Of a DNA stretch of 24,368 nucleotides, positions 15,946 through 24,314 are shown piece by piece (within the stretch, counting starts at the first letter, position 1; every line of letters starts with the position of its first letter). Source of the DNA: Segatella copri (GTDB lineage: Bacteria; Bacteroidota; Bacteroidia; Bacteroidales; Bacteroidaceae); the NCBI RefSeq assembly GCF_019127135.1, contig NZ_JAHOEA010000053.1, positions 1 to 24,368 on the forward strand, given 5' to 3'. The notes beneath the pieces are model-generated. The model was not told the DNA's origin. It did no database searches and saw nothing but the letters and a program-made list of their open reading frames with translations. The position numbers and the translations under genes are program-made.

Positions 15946-18132
15946 TTAGTTGGCTTGTTCGGACAAAAACTTGATTCTGACGAGTCGAATTTCGTCTTCA
16001 TTGTAGTCTTCACCCAATTCATCTTGAGCCACATTCAAATCATCTGTATCGCTCTCCATGAAGTAATCGTAGATGTCATCTACATGGTCGTCATCCACAA
16101 CTTCTTCTATGAAATAATCTATATTCAACTTGGTACCGCTGTATACGATAGCCTCTATTTCGTCAAGCAATTCTGAGAAATCCAGACCTTTTGCCTCTGC
16201 CAAATCATCAAGATCAATCTGGCGGTCTATGCTCTGGATGATGCTCACCTTCAAGACAGACTTCTTTGCAACGGTTCTGACACGTAATTCCTCAGGACGC
16301 TCTATTAAATTCTCTTCACAATACTTATTGATCAATTTACAGAATTCCTTACCATACCTTCTTGCCTTACCGGCTCCAACGCCCTGGATATTCTGCAATT
16401 CCTGCATATCTACAGGATACATCGTGGCCATCTGTTCCAGAGAAATATCCTGGAAGATGACATAAGGTGGCAGTTTATGTTTCTTTGCCACTGTCTTACG
16501 CAAGTCTTTCAATATGGCGTAAAGTGTTGAATCCAAAGCCCCTGTATTGTGCTCGTTAAGAGGAGCCCCATCAAAATCATCCGAGAACTCCTTATCGGCA
16601 ACTATCATGAATGATTCAGGATTCTTGATGAAACGCTTACCTGCAGCTGTCAACTTCAAGAGGCCATAGTTCTCTACATCTTTCTTGAGATAACCAGCTA
16701 TCAACGCCTGCCGGATAACAGGATTCCAAACTTTGGCATCCATATCTTCTCCAGCCCCGAATTCCTCCAGTTCATCATGCTTGTGAGACACGATATCATC
16801 TGTAGCACGTCCCTTTACAAAATCGATGATATATTCCTGACGGAAATTCTCCTTCACCGCAGCAACAGACTCCAAGACAACGAGCAACGCATCCTTCGCC
16901 TCAAATTTTTCTGTAGGATGCAGACAATTGTCACAGTTATGGCAGTTTTCCTCATGATATTCTTCACCGAAGTAATGAAGCAACATTTTCCTGCGGCAGA
17001 CAGACGATTCTGCATAGGCAGCCGTTTCCTGCAACAACTGTCTGCCGATATCCTGTTCAGCAACAGGCTTGTTCTCCATAAACTTCTCCAGTTTTCTGAG
17101 GTCTTTACGGGCATAGAAGGCGATACATATACCCTCGCCTCCATCACGTCCGGCTCTACCCGTTTCCTGATAATAACCTTCCAGACTCTTTGGAATATCA
17201 TAATGAATGACAAAACGGACATCAGGTTTATCTATACCCATTCCGAAGGCGATGGTAGCAACAATGACATCAATACGCTCCATCAGGAAATCATCCTGGG
17301 TTTGAGAACGGGTAGCCGAATCAAGACCGGCATGATAAGGAGCCGCTTTGATTTCATTGGCTTTCAACACCTCTGCCAATTCCTCTACTTTCTTGCGGGA
17401 AAGACAATAGATAATGCCACTCTTGCCTTTGTGCTGACGAATAAACATGATAATCTGACGATCGATATCCTTGTTCTTCTGGCGCACCTCATAATACAAA
17501 TTAGGGCGGTTAAAAGAACTCTTGAATTCTTTGGCATCCATGATGCCTAAGTTTTTCTTGATATCAGTACGCACCTTATCAGTTGCGGTAGCTGTAAGCG
17601 CTATCACAGGTGCTACACCGATTTCATTAATAATAGGACGAATACGACGATACTCGGGTCTGAAATCATGTCCCCACTCAGAGATACAGTGAGCCTCATC
17701 GATTGCATAGAATGATATCTTTACAGTTTTAAGGAACTCAACATTATCTTCTTTTGTCAGAGATTCAGGTGCAACATACAGAAGCTTGGTCGTACCATTG
17801 AGAATATCATTCTTCACCTTCTCAATAGCCGACTTATTCAATGATGAATTGAGATAATGAGCTACGCCATCACTTTCACTCAAACCATTAATAACATCTA
17901 CTTGGTTTTTCATCAAAGCAATCAGAGGAGAAATCACAATAGCTGTTCCCTCCATAATGAGCGAAGGCAACTGGTAACACAAACTCTTACCGCCACCTGT
18001 AGGCATCAATACAAAAGTATCATTGCCACTCATCAAATTTCTGATGATTGCCTCTTGATCACCCTTAAACGAATCGAAGCCGAAATAATGCTTCAACTGT
18101 CCTGTAAGATTAACCTGTTCTGTCATATCCAC
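15946..18132 (-). CDS. recQ: ATP-dependent DNA helicase RecQ
   Basis: A 3'-5' superfamily 2 helicase that acts in recombination and stalled-fork repair. Motif I MPTGGGKSLCYQLP (43-56), motif II DEAHCISEWGHDFRPEY (145-161), motif VI QETGRAGRDG (322-331). The RecQ zinc-binding module has Cys379, Cys397, Cys400 and Cys403, followed by a winged helix (about 410-510) and an HRDC domain (about 533-605, IFQDISLEQMATMYP...QGVGAGKA). At 728 residues it is about 120 longer than E. coli RecQ; the extra C-terminal part (about 625-728) has a helical stretch and a very acidic tail. An alternative start is the Met at residue 3. It is 70 bp downstream of clpX with no promoter seen in the gap, suggesting a clpP-clpX-recQ transcript. 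Confidence 0.96.
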   Translation of the reverse strand: MDMTEQVNLTGQLKHYFGFDSFKGDQEAIIRNLMSGNDTFVLMPTGGGKSLCYQLPSLIMEGTAIVISPLIALMKNQVDVINGLSESDGVAHYLNSSLNKSAIEKVKNDILNGTTKLLYVAPESLTKEDNVEFLKTVKISFYAIDEAHCISEWGHDFRPEYRRIRPIINEIGVAPVIALTATATDKVRTDIKKNLGIMDAKEFKSSFNRPNLYYEVRQKNKDIDRQIIMFIRQHKGKSGIIYCLSRKKVEELAEVLKANEIKAAPYHAGLDSATRSQTQDDFLMERIDVIVATIAFGMGIDKPDVRFVIHYDIPKSLEGYYQETGRAGRDGGEGICIAFYARKDLRKLEKFMENKPVAEQDIGRQLLQETAAYAESSVCRRKMLLHYFGEEYHEENCHNCDNCLHPTEKFEAKDALLVVLESVAAVKENFRQEYIIDFVKGRATDDIVSHKHDELEEFGAGEDMDAKVWNPVIRQALIAGYLKKDVENYGLLKLTAAGKRFIKNPESFMIVADKEFSDDFDGAPLNEHNTGALDSTLYAILKDLRKTVAKKHKLPPYVIFQDISLEQMATMYPVDMQELQNIQGVGAGKARRYGKEFCKLINKYCEENLIERPEELRVRTVAKKSVLKVSIIQSIDRQIDLDDLAEAKGLDFSELLDEIEAIVYSGTKLNIDYFIEEVVDDDHVDDIYDYFMESDTDDLNVAQDELGEDYNEDEIRLVRIKFLSEQAN

Positions 18133-18202
18133 CTATTATTATATTATATATGTCTATATATACGATTAAATAGCAATCAATTGGGCAAAATACCCAACTG
18201 AT

Positions 18203-19432
18203 TTATGCAGTTTCCAACTGTCCGAGATGAGATTTATTCAACTGTTTCTTGGCATAGTCCAGCGTAACAGCAAATGATTTAACCTTCTCTGATGGAATCT
18301 CAAACATAGCATCCATCATCACAGCCTCTACAATTGAGCGAAGTCCACGAGCGCCCAGTTTATACTCTACCGCTTTGTCTACGATATAATCGAGAGCATC
18401 TTCATCAAACTTCAGTTTAATGCCATCCATCTCAAACAATTTCTGATATTGCTTGACAATAGAATTCTTAGGTTCAACCAAGATTTTGCGCAAAGCCTCC
18501 CTATCCAACGGATTGAGATAAGTAAGCACAGGCAAACGGCCGATAATTTCAGGTATCAAGCCAAAAGACTTCAAATCCTGTGGAAGGATATACTGCATCA
18601 AATCCTTCTTATCAATCTTAGCCACATTCTGAACCGAATTATAGCCAACGACATGTGTATTCATGCGCTGAGCAATTTTCCGCTCAATGCCATCAAAAGC
18701 GCCACCACAGATAAACAGGATATTCTTGGTATCTACATGGATATAATCCTGATCAGGATGCTTGCGGCCACCCTTAGGCGGAACATTCACCATGGTACCT
18801 TCCAAGAGTTTCAGTAACCCCTGCTGTACACCCTCTCCACTCACATCACGCGTGATAGAAGGATTATCGCTCTTGCGAGCTATCTTGTCAATCTCATCAA
18901 TGAACACGATACCTCTCTCTGCTGCAGCCACATCATAATCAGCAACCTGTAACAGACGAGACAAGATGCTCTCAACGTCTTCACCCACATAACCTGCTTC
19001 AGTAAACACAGTGGCATCAACAATGGTGAAAGGAACATCCAACATCTTAGCTATCGTACGCGCGAGCAAGGTTTTACCTGTACCCGTACTACCTACCATG
19101 ATGATATTACTCTTTTCGATTTCTACACCATCTTCATCCTTTGGCTGCTGCAAGCGCTTATAGTGGTTATACACAGCGACAGCCAAATTGCGCTTAGCCT
19201 GATCCTGACCGATGATATATTCATCCAGGTATTTTTTGATTTCTACAGGCTTTGGCACCTCTTTGAGAACAAATTTATCCTCTCCAGCCTTAGGAGCCAA
19301 GACTCCTGTAGACTGTATGATTTCATAAGCCTGCTTAGCGCAATCTTCGCAAATGAAGCCATTGATACCCGTAATGAGCAATCTGACCTCGTTTTCTGAT
19401 CTTCCACAGAAGCTACATACTTTCTTTGGCAT
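18203..19432 (-). CDS. clpX: ClpX, ATPase subunit of the ClpXP protease
   Basis: A AAA+ unfoldase that recognises, unfolds and feeds substrates to ClpP. The 409-residue protein has the N-terminal zinc-binding domain (Cys6, Cys9, Cys28, Cys31), Walker A GSTGTGKT (114-121), pore loop GYVG (147-150), Walker B IVFIDEID (175-182), the RKH loop (223-225), and sensor/arginine region [17 protein letters not shown]. The ClpP-docking loop, IGF in E. coli, reads VGY at 262-264 (THVVGYNSV). It lies 65 bp downstream of clpP on the same strand, the usual clpP-clpX order, with no promoter seen between them. Confidence 0.97.
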   Translation of the reverse strand: MPKKVCSFCGRSENEVRLLITGINGFICEDCAKQAYEIIQSTGVLAPKAGEDKFVLKEVPKPVEIKKYLDEYIIGQDQAKRNLAVAVYNHYKRLQQPKDEDGVEIEKSNIIMVGSTGTGKTLLARTIAKMLDVPFTIVDATVFTEAGYVGEDVESILSRLLQVADYDVAAAERGIVFIDEIDKIARKSDNPSITRDVSGEGVQQGLLKLLEGTMVNVPPKGGRKHPDQDYIHVDTKNILFICGGAFDGIERKIAQRMNTHVVGYNSVQNVAKIDKKDLMQYILPQDLKSFGLIPEIIGRLPVLTYLNPLDREALRKILVEPKNSIVKQYQKLFEMDGIKLKFDEDALDYIVDKAVEYKLGARGLRSIVEAVMMDAMFEIPSEKVKSFAVTLDYAKKQLNKSHLGQLETA

Positions 19433-19497
19433 ATTATAATTATTATCTCTTCTTGCGTACCTTATTATATATACGTTTATTTACCTAAAACAATTCG

Positions 19498-20160
19498 TTA
19501 TTTACGAACCAACACATTGTCTATCATTCCGTATTCCTTGGCTTCTTCAGCTGTCATCCAATAGTTACGGTCGCTATCAGCATAAACCTTATCATAAGGA
19601 GTATGAGAATGGTCAGAAATGATGGTATACAATTCCTTCTTCATCTTCAAGATTTCGCGAGCCTCAATCTCAATATCAGAAGCCTGACCCTGAACGCCTC
19701 CTAATGGCTGGTGAATCATGACACGGCTATGAGGCAAAGCAGAACGCTTACCCTCCTGACCAGAAACGAGCAGCACGGCAGCCATAGAAGCAGCCATACC
19801 TGTACAGATAGTAGCTACATCGCTAGAGATAAACTGCATGGTATCATAAATACCCAAACCGGCAGTAACGCTACCACCAGGACTATTCAAATAGATAGAA
19901 ATATCTTTGCCACTATCTACAGAATCCAGATACAGCAATTGCGCCTGCAATGTATTTGCGGTGTAGTCATCAATCTGTGTACCCAGGAAGATGATACGGT
20001 CCATCATCAAGCGAGAGAACACATCCATCTGAGTAACGTTCAGCTGACGCTCCTCCAAGATGTAAGGGTTCATATACTGAGCCTGTGCCTTAATAACATC
20101 ATCAAGCACCATACCATTCATACCAAGATGCTTGGTTGCATATTTTCTAAAATCGTTCAT
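19498..20160 (-). CDS. clpP: ClpP, proteolytic subunit of the Clp protease
   Basis: A serine protease that forms the tetradecameric chamber served by ClpX. The 220-residue protein has the catalytic triad Ser125 (TGMAASMAAV), His150 (RVMIHQPLGG) and probably Asp197 (ADSDRNYW), with LNSPGGSVTAGLGIYDTMQF (91-110) forming the substrate groove. The His-to-Asp spacing is two residues shorter than in E. coli. About 30-40 N-terminal residues before the conserved ERQLNVTQMD... are likely a propeptide or extension. It is the first gene of the clpP-clpX-recQ group; its candidate promoter lies in the loop of an inverted repeat (20200-20262) after tig. Confidence 0.97.
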   Translation of the reverse strand: MNDFRKYATKHLGMNGMVLDDVIKAQAQYMNPYILEERQLNVTQMDVFSRLMMDRIIFLGTQIDDYTANTLQAQLLYLDSVDSGKDISIYLNSPGGSVTAGLGIYDTMQFISSDVATICTGMAASMAAVLLVSGQEGKRSALPHSRVMIHQPLGGVQGQASDIEIEAREILKMKKELYTIISDHSHTPYDKVYADSDRNYWMTAEEAKEYGMIDNVLVRK

Positions 20161-20193
20161 ATCTATATAGTATTTTACGTCTTAAACCATACG

Positions 20194-20262
20194 AAAAAAG
20201 AGGTTATCGACCCTTATTTCTCGTTCGGTGGAACAAAGATAATAAAAAAAGTCGATAACCTC
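20194..20262 (-). terminator. Large terminator-like inverted repeat between tig and clpP, enclosing the clpP promoter
   Basis: GAGGTTATCGAC and GTCGATAACCTC (20200-20211 and 20251-20262) are a perfect 12-bp inverted repeat with a 39-nt spacer. On the - strand the second arm is followed at once by six T (20194-20199), as in a Rho-independent terminator, and the first arm is also followed by seven T. The spacer contains TATCTTTG, the probable clpP -7 box. No better terminator for tig is visible. Confidence 0.6.
20234..20241 (-). promoter_or_regulatory. clpP promoter, -7 box
   Basis: The - strand reads TATCTTTG, an exact TAnnTTTG, giving a leader of about 65-70 nt to the clpP ATG at 20160. No TTTG is seen at the -33 position. 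It lies inside the loop of the inverted repeat described at 20194-20262. Confidence 0.65.
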
Positions 20263-20294
20263 GTATTTATTTGAAGTTTTTTTTCAAAAAAATG

Positions 20295-21653
20295 TTATTC
20301 CTGCATCATCTTGTTGAAATCTTCTACAGAAATCTCCTTTTCGTTGAGTTTTACAGCTGTTTTCAGAGCTGCAGCCAACTTACGATCGATAGAGCGATCT
20401 ACAAGTGCATCTGTAGCGTCACCCTTCTTAAGGATTTCCTTAGCATAGTTCTCAATGTACTCCTCAGGAATGTTGTTCATACCATACTGAGCGAACTGAG
20501 CACGAGCTGCCTCCTTAGCTGTCTCCATCAGGTCATTGTCATCAATCTTGATGTTCTGAGCCTTGATGAGCTGCTCCTTGATAAGATGCCATGTCAACTC
20601 CTTGATGCTCTCAGCATAGTTCTTCTCTACGAACTCCTCGCCCTTATCCTTGTTGTTAGCCAACATGATACGCTTCAAGAGTGCATCTGGGAACTGCAAT
20701 TCACCAACCTTCTTCTCGCAGTGCTCGCGAACATCGAGGATGAACTTATAATCTGAGTCGTTAACGAGCTGTGCCTGCAAGCCCTCTGCAATCTTAGCAC
20801 GGAAAGCAGCCTCGTCCTTCACGTCAGTATCCTCACCGAGAACCTGCTTGAAGAGTTCTTCATTGATCTCATGCTTCTTGAAACGCTGGATTTCTGTAAT
20901 CTGGAAGCTGAACTCTGACTCCAAGTCCTTAACAGCTTCACGCTCAATCTTCAGGAGTGAAGAAACCTCTGTATCGTTCTCTGGATAAGCCTTCTTAGGG
21001 TTGAATGTGATTACATCACCGAGCTTAGCATCGTTGAAGAGATTCTTCTGCTCGTCAACCTTGATGTAGCTAGGCATCAGGATGGCACCCTCTACAGTGA
21101 TACCACCTTCCTTGGTATTGCCATTCTCATCAAGTTCACGCAAGTCACCCTTCAAAAGGTCATTCTCCTCGTACTTCTCAGCCTTCTCGTAGCTACCTGC
21201 ACGCTGAGCGTACATATCAATCTGCTGATCGAGAATCTTATCGTCAACTGTGATGTTATAATAATCAACCTTGTCGCGACCATTGAGAGTTACCTTGAAC
21301 TCTGGAGCAACAGCGATATCAAACATAAATGTGAAAGAAGTACCATTCTCCAAGTCAGCTGGCTCCTGCTTCTCTGATGGGAGAGGCTCGCCGAGCATCT
21401 GGATATTGTTGTCCTGTACATACTTGTAAATCTGCTGACCAACGAGCTTGTTGATAGCTTCCATTTTTACAGATGGACCGAACTGACGCTTAATCATACC
21501 CATAGGAGCCTGACCAGGACGGAAACCTGGAACATTAGCCTTCTTACGATAATCTTTCAATGTCTTCTCGACATCATTCTTGTAATCTTCCTCTTCGACA
21601 ACGAGGGTCAAAAGACCATTAATCTTGTCAGGATTTTCAAATGAAATTTTCAT
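20295..21653 (-). CDS. tig: Trigger factor
   Basis: A ribosome-associated chaperone that meets nascent chains at the exit tunnel. The 452-residue protein has the N-terminal ribosome-binding signature GFRPGQAPMGMIKRQFG (43-59). A central FKBP-like region (about 150-245; the PKKAYPENDTEVSSLL segment) is poorly conserved and may lack isomerase activity. A long helical C-terminal substrate cradle follows (about 260-430; ITEIQRFKKHEINEELFKQV and onward). The length is close to E. coli Tig (432). The neighbouring clpP-clpX on the same strand is a widely conserved arrangement. A promoter is visible at 21730-21737. Confidence 0.95.
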   Translation of the reverse strand: MKISFENPDKINGLLTLVVEEEDYKNDVEKTLKDYRKKANVPGFRPGQAPMGMIKRQFGPSVKMEAINKLVGQQIYKYVQDNNIQMLGEPLPSEKQEPADLENGTSFTFMFDIAVAPEFKVTLNGRDKVDYYNITVDDKILDQQIDMYAQRAGSYEKAEKYEENDLLKGDLRELDENGNTKEGGITVEGAILMPSYIKVDEQKNLFNDAKLGDVITFNPKKAYPENDTEVSSLLKIEREAVKDLESEFSFQITEIQRFKKHEINEELFKQVLGEDTDVKDEAAFRAKIAEGLQAQLVNDSDYKFILDVREHCEKKVGELQFPDALLKRIMLANNKDKGEEFVEKNYAESIKELTWHLIKEQLIKAQNIKIDDNDLMETAKEAARAQFAQYGMNNIPEEYIENYAKEILKKGDATDALVDRSIDRKLAAALKTAVKLNEKEISVEDFNKMMQE

Positions 21654-21729
21654 CTTGATGTTTGTTATTTTATTATTGTTAATATTTTCTTTAATTCTAC
21701 AGTTTTCGTGTATAACCGCATTTGGCTTG

Positions 21730-21737
21730 CAAAATTA
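21730..21737 (-). promoter_or_regulatory. tig promoter, -7 box
   Basis: The - strand reads TAATTTTG, matching TAnnTTTG, 76 bp upstream of the tig ATG. The -33 region has no perfect TTTG. Confidence 0.6.
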
Positions 21738-21771
21738 CACATTTTTAATGGATATACCTAATATATAAGAG

Positions 21772-21793
21772 AAAAAAAATGATTTTTAACCAT
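21772..21793 (-). terminator. Weak terminator of lptB
   Basis: On the - strand ATGGTT-AAA-AATCAT can form a 6-bp stem with one G-T pair, overlapping the lptB stop codon, followed directly by eight T. The stem is short and A+T-rich, so efficiency is doubtful. Confidence 0.4.
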
Positions 21794-22610
21794 CAGATGC
21801 TGTTTCTTTGGCTCTTTTTTGCTCATCTATGAGCTGAAAGTCCTTCTTTCTGAGCACAAAACTGTTACTCAGATACTTTTCGCGCACAATCTTATTCTCT
21901 GCCAATTCCTCTGGTTTGCCCTGAAAAAGGATCTTTCCTTCGAACAGAAGATAGGCTCTATCTGTAATGGTAAGAGTCTCCTGTACATTATGGTCGGTAA
22001 TCAAAATACCGATATTGCGATACTTCAACTGCCATACAATATGCTGAATATCTTCTACCGCAATAGGGTCAACACCGGCAAATGGCTCATCGAGCATGAT
22101 AAACTTAGGGTCTATAGCCAGACAACGGGCTATCTCTGTACGGCGACGCTCACCTCCGGAAAGCTGGTCACCCTTGTTCTTACGAACCTTATTGAGACGA
22201 AACTCGTTAATAAGACTCTCTAACTTCTGCAACTGATAACTACGTGGCTTTCCTGTCATTTCCAAGACAGAAAGTATATTGTCCTCCACACTCATCTTGC
22301 GGAAAACACTGGCCTCCTGAGGAAGGTATCCGATTCCCGCACGGGCACGTTTGTATACCGGAAAATCTGTAATTTCCTGATCTCCCAGAAAGACATGTCC
22401 CTCATTAGGTACAACAAGTCCAGTTGTCATATAGAAAGAAGTTGTCTTACCAGCACCATTAGGTCCCAGCAATCCCACAATTTCTCCTTGCTTCACATTG
22501 ATAGAAACTCCATTGGCAACCGTTCGTTTACCATAGCGCTTCACCAATCCCTCTGTTCGCAAAACCAGAGAATCCTGATTTTGCTGTTCGTTATTGTTAA
22601 TTTCGTCCAT
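21786..22610 (-). CDS. lptB: LPS export ABC transporter ATP-binding protein LptB
   Basis: The cytoplasmic ATPase that drives LPS extraction by LptFG. Walker [10 protein letters not shown] (49-57), Q-loop Gln98 in [20 protein letters not shown], signature LSGGERRR (150-157), Walker B FIMLDEP (170-176) followed by [13 protein letters not shown], and H-loop His207 ([10 protein letters not shown]). The [13 protein letters not shown] and FAGVDPIAV strings are characteristic of LptB and set it apart from other ABC ATPases. At 274 residues it is about 30 longer than E. coli LptB, with a short polar N-terminal extension ([14 protein letters not shown]) and a charged C-terminus. It is divergent from mlaE; its partners LptF and LptG are not in the window, but an OstA-like gene is. 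Confidence 0.94.
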   Translation of the reverse strand: MDEINNNEQQNQDSLVLRTEGLVKRYGKRTVANGVSINVKQGEIVGLLGPNGAGKTTSFYMTTGLVVPNEGHVFLGDQEITDFPVYKRARAGIGYLPQEASVFRKMSVEDNILSVLEMTGKPRSYQLQKLESLINEFRLNKVRKNKGDQLSGGERRRTEIARCLAIDPKFIMLDEPFAGVDPIAVEDIQHIVWQLKYRNIGILITDHNVQETLTITDRAYLLFEGKILFQGKPEELAENKIVREKYLSNSFVLRKKDFQLIDEQKRAKETASDG

Positions 22611-22628
22611 AATTAGCTAATTTGGCTG

Positions 22629-22636
22629 CAAAAATA
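22629..22636 (-). promoter_or_regulatory. lptB promoter, -7 box
   Basis: The - strand reads TATTTTTG, matching TAnnTTTG, 18 bp upstream of the lptB ATG, so the leader is only about 12 nt. The perfect palindrome AATTAGCTAATT (22611-22622) lies over the predicted start site and abuts the start codon. Confidence 0.65.
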
Positions 22637-22710
22637 CTAAAAATAAAGGAAATATCGCTTATAAAATCAAAAACTATTCATAATATTGCAGTTTTTTAGA
22701 GGATTTTGGT

Positions 22711-22718
22711 TAATTTTG
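22711..22718 (+). promoter_or_regulatory. mlaE-mlaF promoter, -7 box
   Basis: TAATTTTG matches TAnnTTTG and lies 25 bp upstream of the mlaE ATG. ATTG at 22685-22688 is a possible -33 element with a 22-bp spacer. The box overlaps a 17-bp palindrome (22712-22728, AATTTTGC-A-GCAAAATT). Confidence 0.65.
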
Positions 22719-22743
22719 CAGCAAAATTCAGTTTTATAATAGC

Positions 22744-23490
22744 ATGTTAATAGAAAAATGGCTTACCACCTTCGGTAAATATCTCATATTGATGGGACGT
22801 TCTTTTTCCCGTCCTGAGCGCATGCGCATGTTCTTGAAACAATACATCAAGGAGATGTCGCAATTGGGTGTTGACTCCATAGGTATCGTCTTACTGATAT
22901 CCTTCTTCATTGGAGCCGTTATCTGCATCCAGATGAAATTGAACATCCAGAGCCCTTGGATGCCACGATGGGTTTCCGGCTACACCACCCGAGAAATCAT
23001 GCTTCTGGAGTTCTCATCAAGTATCATGTGTCTGATTCTCGCAGGCAAAGTGGGCTCTAATATCGCTTCGGAGTTGGGAACGATGCGTGTCACCCAACAG
23101 ATTGATGCCCTTGATATCATGGGAGTGAACTCTGCATGTTACCTCATTCTGCCTAAAATTCTCGGTTTGGTTACCATCATGCCATTCCTGGTTATCTTCA
23201 GTTCTGGCATGGGTATCATCGGCGCCTATGGAACGGCATATATTGGGCATATCCTGCCACCAGATGATCTGACACTTGGCTTGCAACATTCATTTAACCA
23301 ATGGTTTGTATGGATGAGCATTATCAAGAGCCTTTTCTTTGCATTCATCATTTCCAGCGTATCTTCTTATTTCGGTTATACAGTAGAAGGTGGATCTGTG
23401 GAGGTTGGAAAATCGTCAACCGATGCCGTTGTCAGTTCTAGTGTTTTGATTCTGTTTTCAGATGTTTTCCTTACTCAAATTCTCTCGTAA
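22744..23490 (+). CDS. mlaE: MlaE-family ABC transporter permease
   Basis: The inner-membrane permease of an MCE-type lipid transporter, which moves phospholipids between inner and outer membranes. The 248-residue protein has about five hydrophobic segments (near residues 43-64, 86-104, 130-155, 155-175 and 195-215) and the highly conserved cytoplasmic loop AGKVGSNIASELGTMRVTQQ (100-119) continuing IDALDIMGVN, which contacts the ATPase. The length matches the family (E. coli MlaE 260). The stop is 3 bp before the start of mlaF, so the two are cotranscribed. No MlaD-type MCE gene follows within the window. Confidence 0.93.
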   Translation: MLIEKWLTTFGKYLILMGRSFSRPERMRMFLKQYIKEMSQLGVDSIGIVLLISFFIGAVICIQMKLNIQSPWMPRWVSGYTTREIMLLEFSSSIMCLILAGKVGSNIASELGTMRVTQQIDALDIMGVNSACYLILPKILGLVTIMPFLVIFSSGMGIIGAYGTAYIGHILPPDDLTLGLQHSFNQWFVWMSIIKSLFFAFIISSVSSYFGYTVEGGSVEVGKSSTDAVVSSSVLILFSDVFLTQILS

Positions 23491-23493
23491 ACT

Positions 23494-24267
23494 ATGATAG
23501 AAGTTAGAAATCTCACCAAGTCGTTTGGCGACAAGGTTGTATTAGACAATATAAACGTCACCTTTGAAACAGGAAAGACTAATTTGATAATCGGACAGAG
23601 TGGTTCCGGAAAGACCGTACTCATGAAGAATCTCGTAGGATTGCTTCAGCCTACAAGTGGTGAAGTTCTTTACGATGACCGTGACTTCATCCGGATGTCA
23701 AAAAAAGAAAAAGTCCAGATGCGCCGCGAGATGGGAATGATTTTCCAAAGTGCAGCCCTATTCGACTCTCTGAATGTACTTGAGAATGTCATGTTTCCAC
23801 TTGATATGTTCTCTACCATGAATTACAGGGAGCGCGTAAAACGGGCTCAGGAATGTCTTGACCGCGTCAATCTGATAGAGGCTCAGCAGAAATATCCTGG
23901 AGAAATATCGGGTGGTATGCAGAAACGAGTAGCTATTGCACGTGCCATCGTAATGAATCCGAAATACTTGTTCTGCGACGAGCCAAACTCAGGTTTGGAT
24001 CCAAAGACCTCACTTGTAATAGATGAACTGCTTTCAGGCATCACCAAAGACTATAATATGACTACCATCATCAACACCCACGACATGAATTCGGTGATGG
24101 GCATTGGTGAAAACATCTGCTTTATCTACCAAGGTCATAAAGAATGGCAAGGCAACAAAGCTGAAGTGATGACCTCAACAAACGAGAAACTCAATGATTT
24201 AGTCTTTGCTTCCGATCTCTTCCGCAAAGTAAAGGAGGTGGAGCTGGAAAAAGCTAAAAACAAATAA
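23494..24267 (+). CDS. mlaF: MlaF-family ABC transporter ATP-binding protein
   Basis: The ATPase partner of MlaE. The 257-residue protein has Walker A GQSGSGKT (34-41), Q-loop Gln85 (GMIFQSAALFDSLNVLENV), signature ISGGMQKR (138-145), Walker B LFCDEPNSGLDP (159-170) and H-loop His196 (IINTHDMNSV). The QSAALFDSLNVLENV and GGMQKRVAIARAI strings are characteristic of the Mla/Mkl (TTG2A) ATPases. Substrate and direction of lipid transport in Bacteroidetes are inferred from the E. coli and plant systems. A hairpin follows 21 bp after the stop. Confidence 0.93.
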   Translation: MIEVRNLTKSFGDKVVLDNINVTFETGKTNLIIGQSGSGKTVLMKNLVGLLQPTSGEVLYDDRDFIRMSKKEKVQMRREMGMIFQSAALFDSLNVLENVMFPLDMFSTMNYRERVKRAQECLDRVNLIEAQQKYPGEISGGMQKRVAIARAIVMNPKYLFCDEPNSGLDPKTSLVIDELLSGITKDYNMTTIINTHDMNSVMGIGENICFIYQGHKEWQGNKAEVMTSTNEKLNDLVFASDLFRKVKEVELEKAKNK

Positions 24268-24280
24268 AACAGCATCGTTC

Positions 24281-24314
24281 AAAAAAAGCCATCAGCCCAG
24301 AAACTGGCTGATGG
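24281..24314 (-). terminator. Hairpin after mlaF
   Basis: CCATCAGCC (24289-24297) pairs with GGCTGATGG (24306-24314). On the - strand it is followed by C-free G-free TTTTTTT after one base, the form of a Rho-independent terminator for a gene converging from the right; on the + strand there is no T run. It may still end the mlaE-mlaF transcript. Confidence 0.6.

Noticed and set aside
16777..17550. A 257-codon open frame antisense to recQ
   Set aside because: It mirrors the RecQ helicase motifs on the other strand and shows no recognisable domain or start signal.
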